Assembly: GCF_000956525.1 (NCBI RefSeq)
Contig: NZ_JYIW01000024.1
Location: 344,689 to 408,688, forward strand
Origin: Microbacterium oxydans
GTDB lineage: Bacteria > Actinomycetota > Actinomycetes > Actinomycetales > Microbacteriaceae
DNA: 64,000 bases
Direction of reading: 5' to 3'
A program made the translations under genes and the position numbers. The notes under the pieces were generated by a model. It worked only from the letters and a program-made list of their open reading frames with translations, searched no databases and was not told the DNA's origin. This document shows positions 29,313 to 38,434 of the stretch, piece by piece; the stretch's first letter is position 1, and each line of letters begins with the position of its first letter.

Positions 29313-30587
29313 ATGACCGACCGTTACTTCAACGCCCCGCTTTCCGAGGTCGATCCGGAGATCGCCCAGGTCCTGGATCGCGAACTGCAGCGCCAGCAGA
29401 CCTTCCTCGAGATGATCGCATCCGAGAACTTCGTGCCCGTCTCGGTCCTGCAGTCGCAGGGGTCGGTGCTCACGAACAAGTACGCCGAGGGCTACCCCGG
29501 TCGCCGGTACTACGGCGGCTGCGAAGAGGTCGACGTCGCGGAGGAGCTCGCGATCGCGCGCGCCAAGAGCCTGTTCGGCTCGGAGTTCGCGAACGTCCAG
29601 CCGCACTCCGGCGCCTCGGCCAACGCAGCGGTGCTGCACGCCATCGCCCGCCCAGGCGACACGCTGCTCGGCCTCTCGCTCGACCAGGGCGGCCACCTCA
29701 CGCACGGCATGAAGATCAACTTCTCCGGTCGTCTCTACAACATCGTCGCGTACGGCGTGGACCCCGAGACCTCGACGATCGACATGGACGAGGTCCGCCG
29801 CCTGGCCATCGAGCACAAGCCGAAGGTCATCATCGCCGGATGGTCGGCCTACCCGCGTACCCTCGACTTCGCGGCCTTCCGCGAGATCGCCGACGAGGTC
29901 GGGGCACTGCTCTGGGTCGACATGGCGCACTTCGCCGGACTCGTCGCCGCAGGGCTGCACCCGAACCCGGTGCCCCACGCGCACGTCGTCTCCTCGACCG
30001 TGCACAAGACCATCGGTGGACCCCGCTCCGGCTTCATCCTCACGAACGACGCCGATCTCGCCAAGAAGATCAACACGGCCGTCTTCCCCGGACAGCAGGG
30101 TGGGCCGCTCATGCACGTGATCGCCGCCAAGGCGACCGCGTTCAAGCTCGCCGGGACGCCCGAGTTCAAGGAGCGCCAGGAGCGCACCCTGCGCGGCGCC
30201 GCCCTGATCGCCGAGCGCCTCTCGCAGCAGGACGTGCAGGATGCCGGCATCGGCGTGCGCTCCGGCGGCACCGACGTGCACCTCGTGCTCGTCGACCTGC
30301 GCGACGCCGCGATCGACGGCAAGCAGGCCGAGGACCTGCTGCACGACATCCGCATCACCGTGAACCGCAACGCGGTCCCCAACGACCCGCGTCCGCCGAT
30401 GGTGACCTCCGGTCTGCGCATCGGCACCCCGGCGCTCGCCACGCGCGGATTCGGCGACGCCGAGTTCACCGAGGTCGCCGACATCATCGCGCTCGCGCTG
30501 CTCCCCGGTGCCGACGTCGAGTCGCTCCGTGCCCGCGTCGACGCGCTCGCCGCCGGCTTCCCGCTCTACCCGGACCTGCAGCAGTGA
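29313..30587 (+). CDS. glyA: Serine hydroxymethyltransferase
   Basis: This PLP enzyme converts serine and tetrahydrofolate to glycine and methylene-tetrahydrofolate. The 424-residue chain has [36 protein letters not shown], the PLP-contact [13 protein letters not shown] and the Schiff-base Lys232 in [14 protein letters not shown]. The ATG at 29313 has GAGGAG upstream; the frame is open further upstream but that part is the riboswitch. It overlaps folD by four bases (GTGA), giving a one-carbon operon under the ZTP riboswitch. Confidence 0.98.
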   Translation: MTDRYFNAPLSEVDPEIAQVLDRELQRQQTFLEMIASENFVPVSVLQSQGSVLTNKYAEGYPGRRYYGGCEEVDVAEELAIARAKSLFGSEFANVQPHSGASANAAVLHAIARPGDTLLGLSLDQGGHLTHGMKINFSGRLYNIVAYGVDPETSTIDMDEVRRLAIEHKPKVIIAGWSAYPRTLDFAAFREIADEVGALLWVDMAHFAGLVAAGLHPNPVPHAHVVSSTVHKTIGGPRSGFILTNDADLAKKINTAVFPGQQGGPLMHVIAAKATAFKLAGTPEFKERQERTLRGAALIAERLSQQDVQDAGIGVRSGGTDVHLVLVDLRDAAIDGKQAEDLLHDIRITVNRNAVPNDPRPPMVTSGLRIGTPALATRGFGDAEFTEVADIIALALLPGADVESLRARVDALAAGFPLYPDLQQ

Positions 30588-31462
30588 CCGCGAAGGTCCT
30601 CGACGGCAAGGCCGCAGCAGCCGAGATCAAGGCCGAGCTCACCGAGCGCGTCGCGGCGCTGAAGGCCAAGGGCATCACGCCCGGCATCGCGACCGTGCTC
30701 GTCGGCGCCGACCCGGCATCACAGCTGTACGTCGGGATGAAGCATCGGCAGTCCGAAGCCGTCGGCATGAACTCGATCCAGCGCGAGCTGCCGGCCGACG
30801 CCACGCAGGCCGACGTCGAGGCACTGATCGACGAGCTCAACGCCGACCCGGACTGCCACGGCTACATCGTGCAACTGCCGCTGCCGAAGCACATCGACAC
30901 CGATGCGATCCTCGAGCGCATCGACCCGGCGAAGGATGCCGACGGACTGCACCCGACCAACCTCGGTCGGCTCGTGCTGAACGTCAACAGCCCGATCCAC
31001 ACCCCGCTGCCGTGCACGCCGCGCGGTGTGATCGAACTGCTGCTCCGCAACGACTACGACCTCACGGGCAAGCATGTGGTCGTCGTCGGACGCGGGGTCA
31101 CGATCGGACGCTCGATCGGCCTCCTGCTCACGCGGCGCGACCTGAACGCCACGGTCACGCTCACGCACACCGGCACGGTCGACATGTCGCGCTACCTGCG
31201 CGAGGCCGATGTCATCGTCGCGGCAGCCGGTGTGAAGCACCTGATCCGCGCCGAGGACGTGAAGCCCGGCGCTGCGGTGCTCGACGTCGGCGTGACGCGC
31301 GAGAGCGACCAGGAGACCGGGAAGAGCCTGGTCTTCGGTGATGTGCACCCCGATGTGGCCGAGGTGGCCGGGTTCCTCTCGCCGAACCCGGGCGGTGTGG
31401 GCCCGATGACGGTCGCACTGCTCATGACGAATGTGGTCGAGGCGGCGGAACGGCTCGTCTGA
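30584..31462 (+). CDS. folD: Methylenetetrahydrofolate dehydrogenase/cyclohydrolase
   Basis: This bifunctional enzyme interconverts methylene-, methenyl- and 10-formyl-tetrahydrofolate, making NADPH and formyl donors for purine synthesis. The chain has 292 residues, with the catalytic lysine in [39 protein letters not shown], the NADP-binding [14 protein letters not shown] and the C-terminal [15 protein letters not shown]. The GTG start at 30584 overlaps the glyA stop. The usual form of this Rossmann motif is GRSxxVGxP; here it reads [11 protein letters not shown], a variant also seen in actinobacterial FolD. A hairpin follows the gene. Confidence 0.97.
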   Translation: MTAKVLDGKAAAAEIKAELTERVAALKAKGITPGIATVLVGADPASQLYVGMKHRQSEAVGMNSIQRELPADATQADVEALIDELNADPDCHGYIVQLPLPKHIDTDAILERIDPAKDADGLHPTNLGRLVLNVNSPIHTPLPCTPRGVIELLLRNDYDLTGKHVVVVGRGVTIGRSIGLLLTRRDLNATVTLTHTGTVDMSRYLREADVIVAAAGVKHLIRAEDVKPGAAVLDVGVTRESDQETGKSLVFGDVHPDVAEVAGFLSPNPGGVGPMTVALLMTNVVEAAERLV

Positions 31463-31481
31463 CCCGCCTGCTCCGATGACA

Positions 31482-31517
31482 GAACGGCACCCACCCCTCG
31501 GGGATGGGTGCCGTTCT
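31482..31517. terminator. Terminator hairpin after folD
   Basis: AGAACGGCACCCA (31482-31494) pairs with TGGGTGCCGTTCT (31505-31517), and the inner CCC/GGG extends the stem. It lies between convergent genes and could serve both. Confidence 0.8.
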
Positions 31518-31545
31518 CGGTCTGCTGGGCGCCTCGGCCTCGGCC

Positions 31546-32097
31546 TCAGCCGAGCTCGTCGAGCATGCGGCGCTGCTCCGGGGTGAGACCGTCGTGCAGC
31601 TCATCGCGTGCGGCGGCCGTCTCCGCGGTCGCTGGAGCGGGGGAGGAGTGCGTGGCCCTCGCTCCGCCCTTCACTCGCGCCTGCACGGCGTCGTACACCT
31701 CCGACGCCTTCGCGTGGAGTCGGTCGTCGATCCGGTCATAGATCACCCAGCCGAGGAGCAGGATGAGCGGCGGGAGCACATAGCCCCAGACGCTCGAGGA
31801 GCGCACGCCGCTCAACCAGACGGTGAGCACCCAGACGATCAACTCGACCACGTACACGAGCACGTACTGCACGACCTTCTCGCCGGCTCTGGTGCGATCG
31901 GCTGCCGACTTCGCGGCCGATCTGCGGAACGCCGAGCGCAGCAGGGGCTTCACGAACAGCGCGGCGAGCGTGAGGATGATCGCAGCCCACAGGGCGTTCC
32001 ATCCGACCGACACCCCACGCAGCAGCAGTCCGATGAGCAGCAGCACCGCGACGTTGAACACGTAGAGGGAGACGAACCGCACGATTCCGTTCTTCAT
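31546..32097 (-). CDS. Hypothetical four-helix membrane protein
   Basis: This 183-residue protein has four hydrophobic helices arranged as two pairs (about residues 7-28, 31-50, 78-98 and 101-122), with a basic loop between the pairs. A soluble Ala/Thr-rich C-terminal tail ends in LTPEQRRMLDELG. I do not recognise the family, although the layout resembles small conserved actinobacterial membrane proteins. The start is the ATG at 32097, where a clear membrane helix begins within ten residues; the frame continues upstream only as shadow of the transporter gene. It is convergent with folD and divergent from the dicarboxylate transporter gene. Confidence 0.8.
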   Translation of the reverse strand: MKNGIVRFVSLYVFNVAVLLLIGLLLRGVSVGWNALWAAIILTLAALFVKPLLRSAFRRSAAKSAADRTRAGEKVVQYVLVYVVELIVWVLTVWLSGVRSSSVWGYVLPPLILLLGWVIYDRIDDRLHAKASEVYDAVQARVKGGARATHSSPAPATAETAAARDELHDGLTPEQRRMLDELG

Positions 32098-32182
32098 GCG
32101 AAACAGAATCCCACATGAGGGGCTCGGAATCCCGCCCGCCGACCAATATGCTGACCGCAACGTCCCCGGCGAGAGGAATCCA

Positions 32183-33526
32183 GTGGACATCGCACTGTTC
32201 GTCATCGAGTTGCTGGTCGTCCTCGGCTGTATCGTCATGGGCACTCGATCCAGCGGCGTCGGCCTCGGTCTCTGGGGTGGCACGGGCGTCGCGATCCTCG
32301 TCTTCGTCTTCGGGCTCTCTCCAGGCTCGCCCCCGGTCGACGCGCTGCTCATCGTGCTCTCGGTGGTGCTCGCGGCATCCATGATGCAGTCAGCCGGAGG
32401 CATCGACTGGATGGTCTCCGTGGCCGCGAAGCTGATCGCGCGGAACCCCAAGCAGATCACGCTCGTCGCACCGCTGGTCTCGTTCCTGTTCTCGGTGGGT
32501 GCCGGCACCTCGAACATCCTCTATCCGCTGCTCCCGGTGATCCAGGACCTCTCCTACCGCAACGGCATCCGCCCGTCACGTCCGCTCTCGCTCTCGGTCG
32601 TCGCGACCGGCGTCGCGCTCGCCTGCAGCCCCGTGTCGGCGGCGATGGCGGCGATGGTCACGCTCACCGACACCGCGCCATGGGACTTCGAGCTCGTCGA
32701 CATCCTGAAGGTGACCATCCCGGCCGCGATCGTCGGCATCGTGGTGTCGAGCTTCTTCGTGAACCGCCTCGGCAAGGACCTCGCAGACGACCCGGACGTG
32801 CAGGCGCGCATCGCCAGGGGAGAGCTCGCTCCGCCCCGCGCTGATGCCGCGGAGATCAAGGCCGACGTCACGGTGACCACCGCCGGTCGCAACGCGGCGG
32901 TGATCTTCCTGCTCGGCGTCGCCGCGATCGTCGTGTTCGGTCTGTTCAAGGGGATCCGCCCACTGGATGCCGCCGGTGACCCCGTCGCCATGACGCCGAT
33001 CATCGAGATCGTGATGTTCCTGGTGGGCACGCTGATCCTGGTGGTCTCACGGCCGAAGGTGGCGGAGATCCCGACCATGACCGTGTTCAAAGCCGGTATG
33101 GTCTCGGCGATCGCGCTGTTCGGCCTCGCGTGGCTGACGGACACCTTCCTCACCGCGCACTCGGCGCTCATCTCGAGCAGCGTCGGCGGTTGGGTCAGCG
33201 CCGCACCGTGGATCTTCGCGCTCGGCGTGTTCCTGGTGTGCGTGCTCACCACCAGCCAGTCGACCGCGACCAGGACGATCGTGCCGATCGGTCTTGCGGC
33301 CGGCATCCCGCTCGGACTCCTCAGCGGCATGTGGGCCGGCGCGTTCGCCGGCATCTACCTGCTGCCCACCAACGGCTCGCAGATCGCCGCAGCGAACTTC
33401 GACACCTCCGGCTCCACGAAGCTCGGCACCAAGCTCGTCGACCACTCCTTCTTCGTGCCGACGCTCATCCTCGCGGCGACCACGATCGCGTTCGGTGCAC
33501 TGTTCGGGGTGCTCTGGGGCGGCTGA
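32183..33526 (+). CDS. C4-dicarboxylate transporter of the DcuA/DcuB family
   Basis: This 447-residue membrane protein has about eleven helices. Family features include an N-terminal helix with LFVIELLVVLGCIVMGTRSSGVGLGLWGG, the LVSFLFSVGAGTSNILYPLLPVI segment and a C-terminal LLPTNGSQIAAANFDTSGSTKLG. Dcu carriers exchange or take up succinate, fumarate, malate or aspartate. I chose the GTG at 32183, preceded by GAGAGGA, with a TATGCT -10 box about 32147-32152. It stands alone; the hpa pathway nearby ends in pyruvate and succinic semialdehyde, but no direct link is shown. Confidence 0.9.
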   Translation: MDIALFVIELLVVLGCIVMGTRSSGVGLGLWGGTGVAILVFVFGLSPGSPPVDALLIVLSVVLAASMMQSAGGIDWMVSVAAKLIARNPKQITLVAPLVSFLFSVGAGTSNILYPLLPVIQDLSYRNGIRPSRPLSLSVVATGVALACSPVSAAMAAMVTLTDTAPWDFELVDILKVTIPAAIVGIVVSSFFVNRLGKDLADDPDVQARIARGELAPPRADAAEIKADVTVTTAGRNAAVIFLLGVAAIVVFGLFKGIRPLDAAGDPVAMTPIIEIVMFLVGTLILVVSRPKVAEIPTMTVFKAGMVSAIALFGLAWLTDTFLTAHSALISSSVGGWVSAAPWIFALGVFLVCVLTTSQSTATRTIVPIGLAAGIPLGLLSGMWAGAFAGIYLLPTNGSQIAAANFDTSGSTKLGTKLVDHSFFVPTLILAATTIAFGALFGVLWGG

Positions 33527-33536
33527 GCACCCCGAA
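33503..33536. terminator. Terminator hairpin overlapping the end of the Dcu gene
   Basis: TTCGGGGTGCTC (33503-33514) and GAGCACCCCGAA (33525-33536) form a perfect 12-bp stem; the stop codon TGA at 33524-33526 sits at the base of the right arm. It lies between convergent genes. Confidence 0.8.
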
Positions 33537-33581
33537 CCCGTGGCAGCAGCAGCAGCGCCGGATGGTCGATGCGCTCTCCGA

Positions 33582-34670
33582 TCAGAGCGCGCGGAAGATG
33601 TCCCACGAGCGCTTGCAGGCCGCGGCGACTGCTCGCACGTGCTCCGGGTCCTCGGTGATCCAGTCGGTGCCCGGGCGGTGCAACGCTTCGACGGCGGCGT
33701 CGCCGAGCAGATACTCCCGAAGGAACTCGGCCTGCACGGCGTCGAGCGTCAGGGCAGCCTCCTCGGCTGCATCCGCCAGTTCGCGGAAGCGGCGCCCGGC
33801 GGCGATGATCTCCTGGCTCCCGAGGTACGGGGTGTTGAGCGCCACGGCATCCGGCCGCTCGACGCGGAAGCCCGCCCGGTGGGCATCGGCCAATGCCCGT
33901 GCTCGCTCAGGATCCATGGTCGGAGGGTCGGCGGGATCACGCTCGTCGCCGCGGGTGTCGCCGCGATTCGACAGCGCCACAACGGCAGGCAGCCGATCCT
34001 GCTCCGCCCTGGCGACATTCACCGCGCCCTCGCGAGTCGTGGTCGTGTTCATGGTGTCGTGGAACGACAGCCGCGTGAATCGACCGCCGGTGCGCAGCTT
34101 GGCCGCGACGAACCGCTCGGTCAGCGCATCCCTCGTCTGCTCGTACACGCCGAGCCCGCGTTCGCCGACCTCCACGAACGTCTGCACCAGGCGTTCGCGT
34201 TCCGTTTCGTCATCAGGGACGTCGAGGATCGGGAAGAAGGAGAACGTCACCGGACGGATGGCGTCGACGCCGGTGAGATCGACCTTCTGCCAGGCGCCGG
34301 CCGCACGGGTGCGCTCGAGCGCCGTCGTGAGATCCGCGGCGATGTCCTCGGGTCGCGCCCTGTTCGGGTCGCGCACCAGACGCGGGTGCGGATTCAGCAC
34401 CGCGACGACTCGCGGATCGGAGGCGGCCCACGTGCGCACGATCGCGTCGGTGGAGACATCGGTGAAGTCGTATTGCAGTCGACGCGTGAGCGCGGGAGAG
34501 AGGTACGGCAGCAGCTCCTCGGGGATGCGCGCACCGGCGTGCGGGCAACTGATGAGCACGTCGGCGTCGGCGATGGCCTGCTCGAGCGTGCGGGTGCCGC
34601 TGTCGGCGAAGACCGTGATCTCCTCCGGGGAGAACGTCCGTCCGGCGGGGATGAGGTCGAGGTCGCTCAT
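33582..34670 (-). CDS. N-formylglutamate amidohydrolase-like protein
   Basis: This 362-residue protein of the N-formylglutamate amidohydrolase (FGase) family hydrolyses N-formyl or related amides of acidic amino acids. Visible motifs are LISCPHAGARIPEEL, DPNRARPEDI, RLSFHDTMNTTTT, LSNRGD and NTPYLGSQE, which together carry the metal and substrate residues of the family. No hut genes lie nearby, so a role in histidine breakdown is not supported here. A TACCAT box at -12 to -7 of the ATG indicates a leaderless start. It is convergent with the dicarboxylate transporter. Confidence 0.85.
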   Translation of the reverse strand: MSDLDLIPAGRTFSPEEITVFADSGTRTLEQAIADADVLISCPHAGARIPEELLPYLSPALTRRLQYDFTDVSTDAIVRTWAASDPRVVAVLNPHPRLVRDPNRARPEDIAADLTTALERTRAAGAWQKVDLTGVDAIRPVTFSFFPILDVPDDETERERLVQTFVEVGERGLGVYEQTRDALTERFVAAKLRTGGRFTRLSFHDTMNTTTTREGAVNVARAEQDRLPAVVALSNRGDTRGDERDPADPPTMDPERARALADAHRAGFRVERPDAVALNTPYLGSQEIIAAGRRFRELADAAEEAALTLDAVQAEFLREYLLGDAAVEALHRPGTDWITEDPEHVRAVAAACKRSWDIFRAL

Positions 34671-34676
34671 GCGCTC

Positions 34677-34682
34677 ATGGTA
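34677..34682 (-). promoter_or_regulatory. -10 box TACCAT, leaderless promoter
   Basis: Minus-strand TACCAT occupies -12 to -7 of the ATG at 34670. Confidence 0.55.
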
Positions 34683-34703
34683 GCCGCGCGGTGCGACCTG
34701 CGG

Positions 34704-35423
34704 TCAGGAACCTGCGAGCGTGCTCTCGATCCCCACGATGCGGGCCTGCTCGTCGAAGCGGAAGGTCGCGGAGCCGGAGGCATCGACGACGGTCGCGCCG
34801 GAGAACGCCTCGTCGGTCCACGTGAGGGTCCAGTTCGCGAGGCGAGCGAGGTCCCACACCGAGGTGCGGGCATCACTCAGTGCGAGACCCGCGAGCAGAC
34901 GCGGCAGTGCGATCACGGCATCCGCCACCGTCAGCGGGGGGAGCGGGGCATCGAGCAGGAACACGGCGCGCGTGCCGCCGCCGACCGGCGCCGAGTAGTA
35001 GGGAGCGCGTCCGGTGAGCTCGACCGCCACGCCGCCGACCACGTGCGCGGCCTGCGCGATCCAGTCCTCGTCGGCCGGTGCGTCGGCGGGGAACGGGACC
35101 TCGGGCGACGTCAGCTCCACGATGCCGTGCTCAGCGCCGTACGCGTGCAGCTGAGCGGCCACGCCCTGGGCATCTCCCTGCGGGTGCGCCCACGCCCACA
35201 GCATCGATCGGGGGCCGGGTGCGATCGTCGCGATCAGGTGCGCACGGGCGACGAGCTGACGGCTCGGGTCGTCGTTCGCCGTGAACGTGAGGGTGCCCGC
35301 GGCCATGTCGGCATCCCACCGGTGCTCGCCGAGCGCGTCGGCCGCGGTCGAGAGGGCATCCTGACGGAGCGCGGTGAACAGGGCGGCACGGTCGGCGAGG
35401 GGCTGGAGCGCGGCGAAGGTCAT
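34704..35423 (-). CDS. Hypothetical protein (possibly DUF6882-like)
   Basis: This 239-residue soluble protein has no signal peptide or membrane helix. The phrase SMLWAWAHPQGDAQGVA and the alternating strands with Ala-rich helices recall actinobacterial DUF6882-type proteins, but this is from memory and weak. It has a Gly/Pro-rich loop near GRAPYYSAPVGGGTRAVFLL and a C-terminal beta region (SATFRFDEQARIVGIE). The ATG at 35423 is chosen because the product becomes regular from there; upstream the frame is Arg/Pro-rich shadow. Function unknown. Confidence 0.7.
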   Translation of the reverse strand: MTFAALQPLADRAALFTALRQDALSTAADALGEHRWDADMAAGTLTFTANDDPSRQLVARAHLIATIAPGPRSMLWAWAHPQGDAQGVAAQLHAYGAEHGIVELTSPEVPFPADAPADEDWIAQAAHVVGGVAVELTGRAPYYSAPVGGGTRAVFLLDAPLPPLTVADAVIALPRLLAGLALSDARTSVWDLARLANWTLTWTDEAFSGATVVDASGSATFRFDEQARIVGIESTLAGS

Positions 35424-35502
35424 GACCACAGTCTTCCCCGGATTGCTATGAATCCGCCAGAGCGGGACGGGTCGGATGCGGGGTGGGGTGACGGGCGCCG
35501 CG

Positions 35503-36303
35503 TCAGTAGCTCGCGCGCTCTGCGCCCGCCGCTGCGACGAATCGGGCGGTGAGGGCCTCGGATGCCCGCGCCAGCAGCGCCACGTCGGCTCCGACGGCGA
35601 CGAAGTCCGCCCCGCCGGCGATGTATGCATCAGCGGCGACCGGGTCGAAGGCGTTCACGCCGACCGGCTTGCCAGCGGCCTTCACAGCGGTGAAGACCTG
35701 CTCGACCGCCGCGACGACGTCGGGGTGGGTCTGCTGACCCAGCAGACCCATCGACGCCGCGAGATCGGATGGGCCGACGAACACGGCATCCACGCCGTCG
35801 ACCGCCGCGATATCGGCCGCAGCCGCCACTCCCGCGGCGGTCTCGATCTGCACCGTGAGCGAGGTGTGCTCGGCGGATTCCTGCAGGTAGCGGTCGACGC
35901 GGTTCCAGCGGGCGCTGCGAGCGAGCGCACTGCCGACGCCGCGAACCCCCGCCGGCGGGTAGCGGGTCGCTGCGACGGCTGCCAGCGCGTCATCGACGGA
36001 CGACACCATCGGCACGATCAGGTTCTGCGCGCCGAGGTCGAGGATCTGCTTGATCGCGACCGTGTCGTTCGACGGCACCCTGACGAGGGGCACGATCGGG
36101 TAGGCGGCGACGATCTGCAGCTGCAGGAGCGCGGATTCCAACGTGACAGCCGAGTGCTCCATGTCGATCAGGAGCCAGTCCAGACCCGACCCTGCGGCGA
36201 CCTCGGTGACCACCGGGCTGCCGGAGCACGCCCACATGCCGATCAGTGATCGATCCGACGCCGCGAGGCGCTCGCGGAAGGAGGGGTCTAGACGAAGCGG
36301 CAT
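35503..36303 (-). CDS. hpaI: HpcH/HpaI-type aldolase (4-hydroxy-2-oxoheptanedioate aldolase)
   Basis: This class-II aldolase splits 4-hydroxy-2-oxo-heptane-1,7-dioate into pyruvate and succinic semialdehyde, the last step of homoprotocatechuate breakdown. The 266-residue barrel shows LIGMWACSGSPVVTEVAAG, DWLLIDMEHSAV, VRGVGSALARSARW, the metal ligands in IETAAGV and VFVGPSDLAASMG. It overlaps hpaH by 16 bases and is the last gene of the operon. The family also accepts other short aldehydes, but the neighbours make the HpaI role likely. The succinic semialdehyde dehydrogenase needed next is not in the window. Confidence 0.92.
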   Translation of the reverse strand: MPLRLDPSFRERLAASDRSLIGMWACSGSPVVTEVAAGSGLDWLLIDMEHSAVTLESALLQLQIVAAYPIVPLVRVPSNDTVAIKQILDLGAQNLIVPMVSSVDDALAAVAATRYPPAGVRGVGSALARSARWNRVDRYLQESAEHTSLTVQIETAAGVAAAADIAAVDGVDAVFVGPSDLAASMGLLGQQTHPDVVAAVEQVFTAVKAAGKPVGVNAFDPVAADAYIAGGADFVAVGADVALLARASEALTARFVAAAGAERASY

Positions 36304-37073
36304 GTGATTGTTCCCATCGGTCCGTAGTCGCACAGCACTGCATCGCCCCGCGACACCCACATCGGGCGTGTGAACGATCCTGCCAGGATGACCTCGCCCG
36401 CTTCGAGACGCGCGCCGTGCTGATGGAACTTGTTCGCGAGCCACGCGACGCCGGTGGCCGGATGGCCGAGCACTCCGGCGGCCACACCGGTCTCCTCGAT
36501 CTCACCGTTGCGCGAGAGCACACCGGGCACCCAGCGCAGGTCGATCTCGTCCGGACGCTTGTGCACGTCGCCGAGCACCATCGCGCCGTACGCCGCGTTG
36601 TCGCTGATCGTGTCGACGATCGTGCGGCCCTCCAGCTCGATGTGCGAGTTCAGCACCTCGAGCGCCGGCACCGCATAGTCGATCGCGGCGAGGGCATCCT
36701 CGAGCGTGCAGTCAGGACCCTCCAGCGGATGCTTCAGCACGAACGCGAGCTCCACCTCGATGCGGACGTTCGAGAAGTGGTCCACCGGGATCTCGGCGCC
36801 GGACTCATAGACCGTGTCATCGAACATCACGCCGTAGTCGGGCTCGGTGATGCCGGTCGCCTGCTGCATCGCCTTCGAGGTCAGGCCGATCTTGCGTCCG
36901 ACGAGCCGACGGCCGGCCGCGATCTGCGTGTCGCGCCAGACGCCCTGGATCGCGTAGGAGTCCTCGACCGTCGCCTCGGGGTAGCGGGCGGTGATCCGCT
37001 GGATCACCGCGTGCGTGCGGTCGGCCTCCGCGAGCTCGGCCGCGATCTGCGCGACGGTGTCTGGTGACAGCAT
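36288..37073 (-). CDS. hpaH: 2-oxo-hept-4-ene-1,7-dioate hydratase
   Basis: This hydratase of the MhpD/HpaH family adds water to 2-oxo-hept-4-ene-1,7-dioate, giving the HpaI substrate. The 261-residue chain contains [27 protein letters not shown], the metal-binding [11 protein letters not shown] and LEVLNSHIE. The ATG at 37073 has GAAGGAG upstream. Between it and hpaD lies a 190-bp stretch filled with dispersed-repeat copies, yet the operon order and strand continue. MhpD, which acts on 2-hydroxypentadienoate, is a close alternative that the neighbours argue against. Confidence 0.92.
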   Translation of the reverse strand: MLSPDTVAQIAAELAEADRTHAVIQRITARYPEATVEDSYAIQGVWRDTQIAAGRRLVGRKIGLTSKAMQQATGITEPDYGVMFDDTVYESGAEIPVDHFSNVRIEVELAFVLKHPLEGPDCTLEDALAAIDYAVPALEVLNSHIELEGRTIVDTISDNAAYGAMVLGDVHKRPDEIDLRWVPGVLSRNGEIEETGVAAGVLGHPATGVAWLANKFHQHGARLEAGEVILAGSFTRPMWVSRGDAVLCDYGPMGTITCRFV

Positions 37074-37103
37074 CCGGGTTCTCCTTCGTCGATCGGTTTC
37101 TTC

Positions 37104-37263
37104 GGGCCCTTCGACAGGCTCAGGGACCCAGGGGGGAGGTGGGCCCAGGGACCCAAAGGTGGGCTCAGGGACCCAGGGGGCGTGGCGGGCCCTTCGACAG
37201 GCTCAGGGACCCAAGGGCCTCAGGGGCAGGAGCCACGGGGTGGGTCGCTGAGCCTGTCGAAGC
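37104..37263. repeat. CTTCGACAGGCTCAGGGACC repeat cluster (locus 1)
   Basis: Several copies and fragments of CTTCGACAGGCTCAGGGACC, with extra GGGACCCAGGG units, fill the gap between hpaH and hpaD. Most point rightward. The last copy (37247-37263, CTGAGCCTGTCGAAGCG) is inverted. The same repeat recurs at 40620-40745 and 63858-64000. Confidence 0.85.
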
Positions 37264-37265
37264 GC

Positions 37266-38402
37266 CTAGAGCTGGTTGCCCAGCTTCTTCTCGCCCTCGT
37301 CAGCGCGGGTGTACGAGAAGCCGTCGGCGCCGATCGTGACCGCCATCTCGCTCGAATCCGTGCGCGCGACGACGGGCTGCGGGTTGCCATCGAGGTCGAG
37401 CACGAGCGATGCATCCGTGTACCAGCTCGGCACGACGGGGTTGCCCCACCAGTCGCGGCGCTGGTTGTCGTGCACGTCCCAGGTGATGACGGGGTTGTCG
37501 GGGTCGCCGGTGTAGTAGTCCTGCGTGTAGACCTCGACGCGGTGGCCGTCGGGGTCGCGCAGGTACAGGTAGAAGGCGTTGCTGACACCGTGACGGCCGG
37601 GGCCGCGCTCGATCGAGTCCGAGCGGCGGAGCGCGCCGAGCTTGTCGCAGATCGCGAGGATGTTGTGCTTCTCGTGCGTCGCGAAGCACACGTGATGCAT
37701 GCGCGGGCCGTCTCCGCCGGTCATCGCGGTGTCGTGCACGGTGGGCTTGCGGCGCATCCATGCGGCGTAGACCGTGCCCTCGTCGTCCTGGATGTCCTCC
37801 GTGACGCGGAAGCCGAGATCCTGCATGAAGCCGACCGCGCGCGGCACGTCGGGGGTGACCTGGTTGAAGTGGTCGAGGCGCACCAGCTCACCCGGGATGT
37901 GCAGGTCGTAGCGCCACGACATCCGCTCGACGTGCTCGGACTGGTGGAAGAACTCGTACGGGAACCCGAGCGGATCGACCACGCGCACCGAGTCGCCGAT
38001 GCCCTGCACGAAGCCGCCCGGCTCGCGGCGGACCTCGCAGCCGAGTTCGGTGTAGAACTCGACGGCGCGGTCGAGGTCCTCAGGGGTGCGCACCCGGTAC
38101 GAGAAGGCGGCGACAGCGGCGATCGGTCCCTTGCGCAGCACGAGGTTGTGGTGGATGAACTCCTCGGTGGAGCGCAGGTAGATGGCCTGGTCGTCCTCCG
38201 TCGTCACGTACAGCCCGAGGATGTCGACGTAGAACTGCCGGGAGGCGGCGAGGTCGGTGACCACGAGCTCCATGTACGCGCAGCGCAGGATATCGGGCGG
38301 CGTGCTCTTCGGCGTCGCGACCGGGTTGTCCGAGCGGATCGGTGCTTCCTGAGAGACGTAGTAGCCCGCTGAGGTCAGGGTCATGTCGTCACGGTTGGTC
38401 AT
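37266..38402 (-). CDS. hpaD: Homoprotocatechuate (3,4-dihydroxyphenylacetate) 2,3-dioxygenase
   Basis: This extradiol ring-cleavage enzyme of the vicinal-oxygen-chelate class is like the Fe/Mn enzymes of Brevibacterium and Arthrobacter. It opens homoprotocatechuate to 5-carboxymethyl-2-hydroxymuconate semialdehyde. The 378-residue length fits. The three metal ligands are visible in RLDHFNQV, RMHHVCFATH and HRVEVYTQDY. The N-terminal VOC module starts with LRCAYMELVVTDLAAS, and DWWGNPVVPSWY near the end is typical of this subgroup. AAGGAC precedes the ATG. The stop lies directly beside the repeat cluster. Confidence 0.94.
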   Translation of the reverse strand: MTNRDDMTLTSAGYYVSQEAPIRSDNPVATPKSTPPDILRCAYMELVVTDLAASRQFYVDILGLYVTTEDDQAIYLRSTEEFIHHNLVLRKGPIAAVAAFSYRVRTPEDLDRAVEFYTELGCEVRREPGGFVQGIGDSVRVVDPLGFPYEFFHQSEHVERMSWRYDLHIPGELVRLDHFNQVTPDVPRAVGFMQDLGFRVTEDIQDDEGTVYAAWMRRKPTVHDTAMTGGDGPRMHHVCFATHEKHNILAICDKLGALRRSDSIERGPGRHGVSNAFYLYLRDPDGHRVEVYTQDYYTGDPDNPVITWDVHDNQRRDWWGNPVVPSWYTDASLVLDLDGNPQPVVARTDSSEMAVTIGADGFSYTRADEGEKKLGNQL

Positions 38403-38434
38403 GTCAGCGTCCTTGCAGATCAGTGCGGGCAGGG

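Noticed and set aside
37104..37263. CRISPR-like array
   Set aside because: The repeats are direct and inverted copies of one dispersed element with no regular unique spacers and no cas genes anywhere in the window. The same applies to 63858-64000.
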